Source of the DNA: Pseudobdellovibrio sp.
GTDB taxonomy: Bacteria; Bdellovibrionota; Bdellovibrionia; Bdellovibrionales; Bdellovibrionaceae
Assembly (NCBI GenBank): GCA_025449725.1
Contig: JANWIU010000094.1
Location: 1-9,180, forward strand
Length of the DNA: 9,180 bases
Reading direction: 5' to 3'
How positions within the stretch are numbered: position 1 is the stretch's first letter; every line of letters begins with the position of its first letter. Below are positions 1-5,519 of this stretch, in pieces. Below the pieces are notes generated by a model. The model did no database searches. It saw nothing but the letters and a program-made list of their open reading frames with translations, and was not told where the DNA came from. The position numbers and the translations under genes are program-made.

Positions 1-580
1 GAAATAAAACTTCTGGCGATTCACTGGCATTAAGAACAAGCCACTCGTTCGGTGCGGTTCTGGCCTGTTGCAAAAAACCTTCTCTTACTCTTTGGTGAAA
101 AGCGGCCTCTTCAGATTCAATTCTGTCTTCAACATCGCCTCTTTTTTGACGGCGCTTCTGTGACTCTTCTACAGTCAAATCCAGTAAAATATTCAGATGC
201 GGCTTTAATCCGGCCGTCGCAAAATTATTTAACCAACCAACTTGTTCCAAAGAAATTTGGCGGCCACCGGCCTGAAACGCCACAGAGCTGGCACTGAATC
301 TGTCACAAAGTACCCACTCTTTTCGTTCAAGTGCCGGGCGAATGACCAGATCTACATGTTGCGAACGGCTGGCTTCATAAAGCAAAAGCTCTGTTCGTGG
401 AGTCGGCGCCTCTTCGCTTTTGGTAAGAATAATATTTCGAAGCTGGTCACCGACAACTGTACCGCCGGGTTCACGAGTCTTAATGTACTTGCGATTTTTA
501 GATTCCAAATAATTTTGAAGCTGGGCCATCAGAGAGGATTTACCGGAGCCATCTAAGCCTTCAAATGCCAAAAAAAACAT
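1..580 (-). CDS. tmk: Thymidylate kinase (dTMP kinase), C-terminus cut by window edge
   Basis: Phosphorylates dTMP to dTDP with ATP in the cytoplasm, an essential step of dTTP synthesis. Translating the minus strand from ATG at 580 gives 193 open codons running off base 1. Visible motifs are a P-loop GLDGSGKS at residues 8-15 preceded by Glu7, TREPGGT at 35-41 (dTMP-binding region), CDRF at 92-95 followed by SSVAFQAGGR (the family's DRY...Sx.AYQG element with Phe in place of both Tyr), and an Arg-rich LID region around 143-153 ending in EDRIE. Bacterial enzymes are usually about 200-215 residues, so only a short tail is missing. It is divergent from secG across a 165-base gap. The start is fixed by the family N-terminus; a purine-rich AAGGG lies just upstream at tight spacing. 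Identification is firm; the exact C-terminus is not visible. Confidence 0.95.
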   Translation of the reverse strand, partial: MFFLAFEGLDGSGKSSLMAQLQNYLESKNRKYIKTREPGGTVVGDQLRNIILTKSEEAPTPRTELLLYEASRSQHVDLVIRPALERKEWVLCDRFSASSVAFQAGGRQISLEQVGWLNNFATAGLKPHLNILLDLTVEESQKRRQKRGDVEDRIESEEAAFHQRVREGFLQQARTAPNEWLVLNASESPEVLF

Positions 581-711
581 AGCCCTTAGGTATCTCGTAG
601 CGCCTGGTTTTTGTCACGATTAAACAGTGCGTTAAGGGCCTGGTATGTGGATTTAAACTAGACGAGCGCACAATCCAGTTATAGCTTAAGCGTTTTAGAA
701 ATTGAGTGTCT

Positions 712-726
712 GGTGCTTAAGGCACC
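712..726 (+). repeat. Short inverted repeat (hairpin) in the secG leader
   Basis: Arms GGTGC (712-716) and GCACC (722-726) pair perfectly around the loop TTAAG, ending nine bases before the secG ribosome site. A C plus a run of four T follows closely. The stem is only 5 bp (6 with a T-G pair), so it is weak as an intrinsic terminator. It could be a protein-binding half-site or leader hairpin. It shares the core GCTTAAG with the palindrome at 684-691, 31 bases upstream. Confidence 0.35.
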
Positions 727-734
727 GCTTTTAT

Positions 735-738
735 GGAG
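735..738 (+). promoter_or_regulatory. Ribosome binding site of secG
   Basis: GGAG sits 7 bases before the ATG at 746, in a purine-rich stretch. It supports this as the true secG start, in agreement with the family N-terminus. Confidence 0.7.
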
Positions 739-745
739 ATGAGAT

Positions 746-1144
746 ATGGTTTCTTTTTTAACAGTGATTCATCTGATTGCATGCTTGGGTTTAATTGGTT
801 TGGTTCTGATTCAGGATTCTAAAGGCGGCGGAGTGTTTACTTCTCAGTCTTCATCAAATTCAGTTTTGGGTGCAACCGGAGCGACTTCGCTGGCTCAAAC
901 GATGACAAAAATCATCGCTTTCCTTTTAGGTGCGACTTGCATCACACTTTCTATTTTATCTGCCCGTTCAGAAAAATCAGTTGTTGATAGTATGCCGGCA
1001 GGAAATCCGCCTGCTGCCGCTGCGACAGTTCCGGTTGACGCTCCTAAAACAGAAGCAGCTCCTGCAACTACTGCTCCGGTTCAGGCTCCTGCAGCTACGC
1101 CGCCAGCAAAAGCTGCGCCTTCTGCGCAAGATGAAAAGAAATAA
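746..1144 (+). CDS. secG: SecG, protein-export channel subunit
   Basis: Small inner-membrane subunit of SecYEG that assists SecA-driven translocation of unfolded proteins. The 132-residue product has the SecG plan: a first membrane helix at about residues 3-22, a polar loop with the family signature LIQDSKGGGV followed by Gly/Ser-rich residues and GATGATSLAQTMTK, and a second helix at about 55-74. After the second helix comes a tail of about 55 residues made almost entirely of Ala, Pro, Thr and Lys, which is not part of the conserved domain. Such low-complexity tails recur in SecG proteins, and this one makes the protein longer than the roughly 75-110 residues common for the family. The start is supported by GGAG at 735-738. 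The last 14 bases overlap the next gene, implying co-transcription. Confidence 0.93.
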   Translation: MVSFLTVIHLIACLGLIGLVLIQDSKGGGVFTSQSSSNSVLGATGATSLAQTMTKIIAFLLGATCITLSILSARSEKSVVDSMPAGNPPAAAATVPVDAPKTEAAPATTAPVQAPAATPPAKAAPSAQDEKK

Positions 1145-1910
1145 TTGGTTTGTACCGGCTGTTATCACGGCCGGAATTATTTTAATTGTACTTTCGATCT
1201 GGGCTCCGCAAAGCCGTTTTTTAAAAAATCTAGGGGATAAAACTTTTGCCCGTCTCATTGAGCGCACAGGGGTTATCAAACTTCAGAACAATGAAATGTC
1301 GGCTGAGATTTCCATTAATTCTAATTATAAAATTGAAGCCTTAGATGTTTTAAGAACCGAAGCCGGCTCAGAAGCCGTTATCGAGTTCAACGGTGGCGGA
1401 CAGTTCCGCATTTCAGAAAAATCTGAAGTTGTTGTAGATCAGTTGGATAACGGCAGCCCCTTGGTGGTTATCAAAAGCGGAGAGATTTTCGTAGAAAAAT
1501 TCGGCCGCTCCCCTGGCTTTTGGATTCGCAACGACGGACAACTCTATAGCGCCAGCGATTTTGTCGTTTTGGACCGTAAAAATTCTTCGAAACTGATGGA
1601 GCCCTTGCCATTACAAAAAGGTTTAGAACAAATTTCTCAAGCAGAAATTGAAGTGATTTTGAATTCAAAGAAAAATGACTTCTTCAAATGCTTCGGTCAG
1701 CTGATTCAGAAAACTCCTCAGGCCACTGGGCAGGTTTTAATTTCATTCACAATTGAGCGCCAGGGTTTGCCTTCAAAAGTTGAAGTTTCAAAGTCCGATA
1801 TCAACGACCCGCACTTTAAAAATTGTCTTTGTGAAGTAGTCGCACGAACGCGGTTCAGGAGCTTCACCGGTGACCCGATTGCCACTGTCTTCCCTCTGAA
1901 GTTCGAATAA
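1131..1910 (+). CDS. Membrane-anchored FecR-like protein with AgmX/PglI (TonB-like) C-terminal domain
   Basis: The 259-residue product begins with KRNN and a single hydrophobic helix (residues 7-24), suggesting an inner-membrane anchor with a periplasmic body. Residues about 42-146 resemble a FecR-type beta domain (RTGVIKLQ..., LRTEAGSEAVIEF, FRISEKSEVVVD, VIKSGEIFVE). Residues about 176-259 match the AgmX/PglI C-terminal pattern: FFKCF near 184-188, GQVLISFTIERQG, VEVSKSDINDPHFKNCL and a final PLKF. Cys187 and Cys232 correspond to the cysteine pair often conserved in that domain. AgmX/PglI proteins are known from gliding and envelope complexes in myxobacteria; a role here is inferred. The frame is open upstream to 930, but that stretch is out-of-frame secG tail. 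ATG 1131, overlapping secG by 14 bases, gives a clean anchor. No clear ribosome site is seen, so translational coupling to secG is likely. Confidence 0.8.
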   Translation: MKRNNWFVPAVITAGIILIVLSIWAPQSRFLKNLGDKTFARLIERTGVIKLQNNEMSAEISINSNYKIEALDVLRTEAGSEAVIEFNGGGQFRISEKSEVVVDQLDNGSPLVVIKSGEIFVEKFGRSPGFWIRNDGQLYSASDFVVLDRKNSSKLMEPLPLQKGLEQISQAEIEVILNSKKNDFFKCFGQLIQKTPQATGQVLISFTIERQGLPSKVEVSKSDINDPHFKNCLCEVVARTRFRSFTGDPIATVFPLKFE

Positions 1911-1922
1911 ATAATTAAATTT

Positions 1923-2999
1923 TTAGCGGTAATCTTTTAAGTAATCAATCTGGCGTGGAATCCATGGTTCGAAAATACCGTCGAGTTCGTACACGTGGCC
2001 GTTATCAACCGTCTTTTCCCGAAGTGGTTCAATTTTAGAATTCCACGAAAGAGGAATAATTTTTTTCTCGATAAAATAATTCTTTATCATTTCGTAACTT
2101 GATAGGCCCAAAATTCGCCGACGAATCAACTCTTCAAAGGTTTGGACGAGAAGGTCGCCGGTAAAACCGAACTTTTCAATAAGTCCATCAGCAATAAAAC
2201 CGAGCTCTTCAAGCGAAAGGCGCTGATCTTGAACCAGGTCAAGCGCCACTTGAAACGAGTTGTATGTAGCTAATGTTCGGCGGCCATACTTTAAATAATA
2301 TTCAGGATCAGTATCAGTTGCGAGATTGATATATATTTTTTCAACCGGGTCCTGAATATTGATTTCGCTCTGCAACCGAAGAATTTCGTCAATTTGTGCG
2401 TAGTTTACACTGAGGTCATCAAGCAAAGTAGTCAGCTGAGTTTCGGTGTGGCGGCGGGCGCAGATGTCAGAAAATAAGTTATAGATGGTCGCATCGGATT
2501 CAGAGTCATCTCCGAAGCAGATCATTTTTACATTTTTAGAAAGTTTTGTTCTCAACTGCAAAAGTGACTGAACCTTGTAGCCGATCTGCTTACGCAAAAA
2601 TAATAATTTTTTCGGAGCCAGGTTGCGAAGGTTGTCTTTATAAAACATGCCGATGGGTTGAATTTCATCCAGCACAAATTTTTCGTAAACCTTTGATTCC
2701 ATTTGCGGCGGCGAAGCTGATACAAAAAACAACGGAAGATCATCTTCATTAAAATGTTTTTTTCTGTAACGGGATAAGCTGCGGATCAGGTCCGGTGTGC
2801 CGGGAACATTTTTTTTAGTGAACGCCTTTTCAAATACGGTGTAAAACAGGCCGCTCAGGCTGTCGATTGTGGTATCTAAGTACGTTTTATCAAGATCCCA
2901 CACGTAGGCGATATCTGCCTGCCCGTACTGCGCTGTCTTTTGATAATCGAAGTAGACGACGTCTAAATTGGTTGTAGATCTTTGCTTCCAGTGACTCAT
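1923..2999 (-). CDS. HAD-superfamily phosphatase-like protein, App1/DUF2183 type
   Basis: The 358-residue protein has the four HAD phosphatase motifs in order: motif I DLDKT (residues 35-39, nucleophile Asp35 and acid/base Asp37), motif II in FFVSASPPQM (91-100, Ser94), a lysine candidate for motif III at 130/131 (APKK), and motif IV FGDDSESDATIY (162-173, Asp164/Asp165, Asp169). The phrases VSASP and GD..S..D..IY resemble App1/DUF2183 phosphatidate phosphatase domains more than small-molecule HADs. No signal peptide or membrane segment is seen, so it is probably cytoplasmic. Residues about 220-358 are a mostly helical extension I cannot assign. The substrate is unknown; a lipid phosphate or phosphoprotein is possible. 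It converges on the preceding gene with a 12-base gap and diverges from the next. The ribosome site is weak (an AGGT well upstream). Confidence 0.7.
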   Translation of the reverse strand: MSHWKQRSTTNLDVVYFDYQKTAQYGQADIAYVWDLDKTYLDTTIDSLSGLFYTVFEKAFTKKNVPGTPDLIRSLSRYRKKHFNEDDLPLFFVSASPPQMESKVYEKFVLDEIQPIGMFYKDNLRNLAPKKLLFLRKQIGYKVQSLLQLRTKLSKNVKMICFGDDSESDATIYNLFSDICARRHTETQLTTLLDDLSVNYAQIDEILRLQSEINIQDPVEKIYINLATDTDPEYYLKYGRRTLATYNSFQVALDLVQDQRLSLEELGFIADGLIEKFGFTGDLLVQTFEELIRRRILGLSSYEMIKNYFIEKKIIPLSWNSKIEPLREKTVDNGHVYELDGIFEPWIPRQIDYLKDYR

Positions 3000-3055
3000 G
3001 TCTGATTTATATTACCTGTTTGCAAAGGAATTGAAAATAGATTACTAATTTGGCC
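3000..3055. promoter_or_regulatory. Divergent promoter region for the HAD phosphatase and the 3056/3505 pair
   Basis: This AT-rich gap separates two divergent starts. On the plus strand TTGCAA (3020-3025) and TACTAA (3043-3048) are 17 bases apart, a sigma70-like spacing with modest matches. That would place the transcript start at about 3055, on the ATG at 3056. On the minus strand TAATATAAAT-type sequence lies close to the 2999 start with TTTTCA 17 bases upstream of it. Promoter assignments rest on pattern only. Confidence 0.4.
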
Positions 3056-3508
3056 ATGAATTTTAAGACCTGGAAAGAGCAGAAAAAAGTTAAAGATCAG
3101 GACCTGATTTTTACAGGTTCCTTAAAGGAAATTCTGCATCAAGAACTGTTTTCAAAAATTTCTGAACAAATGGCCAGTCTTAAACCTTCCTTTAGCGACG
3201 GAATCAGTTTCTTAGAGTCAGCTACAGATCTGATATTGATGGGCCACACCGAAGAACTTTTTGAAAACAGCACTGAATTTTCGGCTTGGCAGCAGTCGTT
3301 AAAGAGGCTCCGTTACCCACAAACGGCATTAAGGGACGAAGAACAGAAGAAAAAGTTCGCATCCCTTCCTTGGCCTGCGGGCGCCAAAGTTAAGTTCGAA
3401 CGCAGAGGAGACCGCTCTGGCGTGGAATTAAAAGTTTTTATCAGTGGTGCGCCTGACGTTACAAAAATCGTTGCTGCCCTGGAGCGCGTTGAACAGGAAC
3501 TTAAATGA
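3056..3508 (+). CDS. Unrecognised small protein coupled to the radical SAM gene
   Basis: I do not recognise this 150-residue protein. It is soluble and charged, with no signal peptide or membrane helix. The N-terminal two thirds look helical (MNFKTWKEQKKVKDQD..., LKEILHQELFSKISEQMASL). A basic patch RDEEQKKKFASLPWP lies near residues 92-106, and a C-terminal alpha/beta-like piece (AKVKFERRGDRSGVELKVFI, then a helix ending VEQELK) follows. ATG 3056 is preferred; an in-frame TTG at 3050 would add two residues, and a stop at 3038 excludes anything longer apart from rare start codons. Neither start has a ribosome site at proper spacing. Its stop overlaps the next start (ATGA, 3505-3508), which strongly suggests the two proteins are made together, possibly as partners. 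It is a genuine gene by coding pattern and coupling; its function is unknown. Confidence 0.75.
   Translation: MNFKTWKEQKKVKDQDLIFTGSLKEILHQELFSKISEQMASLKPSFSDGISFLESATDLILMGHTEELFENSTEFSAWQQSLKRLRYPQTALRDEEQKKKFASLPWPAGAKVKFERRGDRSGVELKVFISGAPDVTKIVAALERVEQELK
3495..3498 (+). promoter_or_regulatory. Ribosome binding site of the SPL-family gene, inside the upstream gene
   Basis: AGGA lies 6 bases before ATG 3505, within the last codons of the preceding gene. It supports the ATGA overlap start and translational coupling. Confidence 0.65.
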
Positions 3509-4635
3509 GCCTGCCCTCTTTTGAACGCATCTATATCGATGAAGCTTCCGAAGGATCAGACGTTGCAGCCCGGGTGAGAAGCCTTTATCCTGCAGAGATC
3601 ATTTCTGTCGCTACTTCAGATAACGACTTGCTTAACCGCAAAGGCCCTATGTCGGCCGAAGAGTTTAACCGATCGAAGAGAACTTTATGGCTGACCACAT
3701 TTAAGGGGCAATTCTTCAAGCGCTGCCCCGGGGCCACACAGAAAAAAGCACTTACTTGCTGCAACTACCACGTTTTGAACCTCGGCAGTCAGTGCAACAT
3801 GAACTGCAGCTACTGCTATTTACAAAGTTACCTAAATTCGCACGTCACCAAAATATTTACGAACATTGATCAGGCACTGGCTGAACTAAAAGAAATGGCT
3901 GAAAGCTTTCCATCGCAGCCATTTCGAGTCGGCACAGGTGAGGTTATCGATTCTCTTTCTTTGGACGAAATCACTTTGTATTCGCGTAAACTGATTGAAT
4001 TCTTTAATCAGTACCCAAATTGGATGCTGGAATTCAAAACAAAGTCCGCAAAGGTAGATCAGTTTTTGGATGTGACGACAAAAGGAAATACCACTGTCAG
4101 TTGGTCCATTAATCCACCTGCCGTGATAGAAAGCGAAGAGCACGGCACAGCCCGGCTGCACGAGCGCTTAGCGGCTGCCGAGAAGTGTTTGCAAAAGGGT
4201 TTTAAGATAGCCTTTCACATTGATCCGATGATCTGGCATCCGGAGTGGAAAGAAAATTATACTTCCCTGGCGGAAGAGCTGAATAAAAAATTCCGCGCCG
4301 AAGATGTTCATATTATCTCGCTTGGAACTTTACGATTTCAACCTGAGCAGCGACACATGATGCGCGAACGATTTGGCATGAACTCTTATGTTACGTCAGC
4401 CGAAATGTTCAAAGGCGAAGGTGATAAACTACGTTATGATGCCGCTTTAAGAGCGGAAATGTTTCAGTTCATGATTCAAAAAATGAAATCCCTGAATCCG
4501 AAGTGGAACATCTTCTTGTGTATGGAGACGCCAGAAACGTGGATTCAATCTTTTGAAAAAATTCCGATGCAAATGCCGGAGCTGCGAAGCTTTTTTAAGC
4601 CATTACCGCAAGTTCGCGAGTTTCAGAATAGCTAA
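3505..4635 (+). CDS. SPL-family radical SAM protein (spore photoproduct lyase-like, donor Cys absent)
   Basis: The 376-residue protein carries the radical SAM cluster motif CNMNCSYCYLQ with Cys97, Cys101 and Cys104 in CX3CX2C spacing, which would bind a 4Fe-4S cluster and SAM. Upstream CPGATQ (74-79) and CC (85-86) followed by NYHVLNLGSQ match the Gram-negative SPL-like subgroup. Spore photoproduct lyase repairs the thymine dimer of UV-damaged spores using a cysteine hydrogen donor in an F-E-A-x-C context. Here the equivalent stretch FRVGTGEVIDSL (140-151) has Thr144 at that place, as I recall for other non-sporulator members. The chemistry is therefore probably different, and the substrate (nucleic acid or otherwise) is unknown. 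No signal peptide is present; it is cytoplasmic. The start overlaps the preceding gene by 4 bases with an AGGA site. The stop TAA (4633-4635) interlocks with the stop of the converging DUF429 gene. Confidence 0.82.
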   Translation: MSLPSFERIYIDEASEGSDVAARVRSLYPAEIISVATSDNDLLNRKGPMSAEEFNRSKRTLWLTTFKGQFFKRCPGATQKKALTCCNYHVLNLGSQCNMNCSYCYLQSYLNSHVTKIFTNIDQALAELKEMAESFPSQPFRVGTGEVIDSLSLDEITLYSRKLIEFFNQYPNWMLEFKTKSAKVDQFLDVTTKGNTTVSWSINPPAVIESEEHGTARLHERLAAAEKCLQKGFKIAFHIDPMIWHPEWKENYTSLAEELNKKFRAEDVHIISLGTLRFQPEQRHMMRERFGMNSYVTSAEMFKGEGDKLRYDAALRAEMFQFMIQKMKSLNPKWNIFLCMETPETWIQSFEKIPMQMPELRSFFKPLPQVREFQNS

Positions 4636-5519
4636 GCCATATCCTTCAATTTAATATCGCCTGCAGGAAACTCAATCCAGTCTTCATTGGCAGGAAAGTT
4701 CTTAGGCCGTTTTTCAGTTAGGCCGCGATGTTTAAGATAAGCCGTGAAGCCGCACAGAAAAGCCTCGAAGGCATGGCTGTTTTCAACCATTTGCTTCATG
4801 TCCTGATTGTATAAAAAGGCAATGTTATGCTCGTTGAGGCTTTGTAAAAACTGAGCGCGAGACTCGTCTCCACCGAATGCGGCTTTATGGGTTCGTAAAT
4901 GAGATTTCATAACGTTCAACACATTCCCGAGGCGCCATAACGTGAGCTTCGGAAAGACCTCTACGCATTCGGCATTCAGTCGCCGCTGAATAAACGAGGC
5001 CCGTGCCAATAATGGCGCACTGTTGGACCCCATAGCGTGATGCAAATGAAAGGTTTCGTCCATCTCGGTCTGCAGATAAAACTCGATACACCTTTGCGTG
5101 TAAGGAGTAAAAAGTTTTTTAGGCCTTTTCTTTTTCAGTTTTTCATCCTGGTGCTTCCACATCCATTGCACGTGAGATTCTTCGCAACTTTCAAAGCCAG
5201 GACACTTCTTTTTACAGGTAAGGCAATTGGGCATCTTCCACGGAGTATCGAAAGCCACGTACTTTAAACCCGGAGCGTTCTGTTCGATAATTTCATGAAT
5301 TTTCAAATCGCCTGAAATTTTTTCGTCTGACTTAATTTTTTCAAAAAGGCGAGATAAGAAAAGCTTCTGGTTTTCCGGGTAATACTCAAGAACGGCCACG
5401 CAGGCTTTATCGGACTTACCGCCACCCAATGAAACACCGACAAAACGTAACACTTTACTGTCTGCAGTTAGACCAGAAGTTCGGTTCATTTTTTTGTCAG
5501 CACTTCTCTTTTTACTCAT
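4632..5519 (-). CDS. DUF429 family protein (predicted RNase H-like fold nuclease) with Cys cluster
   Basis: The 295-residue cytoplasmic protein fits DUF429. A first strand with GVSLGGGKSDKACVAVLEY (28-46), AFDTPWKMP (89-97), VEVFP (186-190) and HAFEAFLCGFTAYL (249-262) are spaced as in that family, which is predicted to have an RNase H-like fold; its activity is unproven. Two things are odd. The first-strand position that usually holds Asp (GxD) has Ser30 here. Cys99, Cys102, Cys106 and Cys112 form a compact cluster that could bind zinc. I chose ATG 5519, which overlaps the end of the kinase gene by 8 bases (ATGAGTAA); TTG 5528 would add three residues. The ribosome site is weak, so coupling to the kinase gene is likely. 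It is last in the leftward operon, and its stop TAG overlaps the converging radical SAM stop. Confidence 0.7.
   Translation of the reverse strand: MSKKRSADKKMNRTSGLTADSKVLRFVGVSLGGGKSDKACVAVLEYYPENQKLFLSRLFEKIKSDEKISGDLKIHEIIEQNAPGLKYVAFDTPWKMPNCLTCKKKCPGFESCEESHVQWMWKHQDEKLKKKRPKKLFTPYTQRCIEFYLQTEMDETFHLHHAMGSNSAPLLARASFIQRRLNAECVEVFPKLTLWRLGNVLNVMKSHLRTHKAAFGGDESRAQFLQSLNEHNIAFLYNQDMKQMVENSHAFEAFLCGFTAYLKHRGLTEKRPKNFPANEDWIEFPAGDIKLKDMA

Larger units (their letters stand above)
581..745. promoter_or_regulatory. Divergent intergenic region between tmk and secG
   Basis: This 165-base gap must hold the promoters for both tmk (leftward) and secG (rightward) unless each is served from elsewhere. 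I found no convincing -35/-10 pair on either strand. It contains a perfect 8-base palindrome GCTTAAGC (684-691) and a hairpin-capable repeat (712-726). No tRNA-like TPsiC or acceptor-stem pattern was seen, although tRNAs do occur beside secG in other bacteria. The regulatory role is inferred from gene orientation only. Confidence 0.4.

Noticed and set aside
52..556. Plus-strand open frames opposite the left-hand gene
   Set aside because: They lie antisense to thymidylate kinase, whose P-loop, DRF and LID motifs are unmistakable; the plus-strand translations show no family features.
581..745. tRNA gene beside secG
   Set aside because: tRNA genes adjoin secG in many bacteria, so I looked on both strands, but no TPsiC-like element, acceptor pairing or CCA was found.
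930..1130. Longer N-terminus for the FecR-like protein
   Set aside because: The extension is an out-of-frame reading of the secG helix and Ala/Pro tail, rich in Leu, Arg and Gln without pattern; ATG 1131 gives a normal anchor helix.
977..1279. Minus-strand open frame rich in Arg, Ser and Cys
   Set aside because: Composition is what the GC-rich Ala/Pro codons of secG give when read antisense; there is no start context or family resemblance.
4618..4673. Inverted repeat GAGTTTC / GAAACTC flanking the interlocked stops
   Set aside because: Arms are 7 bases with a 42-base loop and no T-run, lie inside coding sequence, and are likely chance; not called a terminator.
4885..5267. Small open frames on both strands within the DUF429 gene
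   Set aside because: They are out-of-frame or antisense to a protein with conserved family motifs and have no ribosome sites worth noting.
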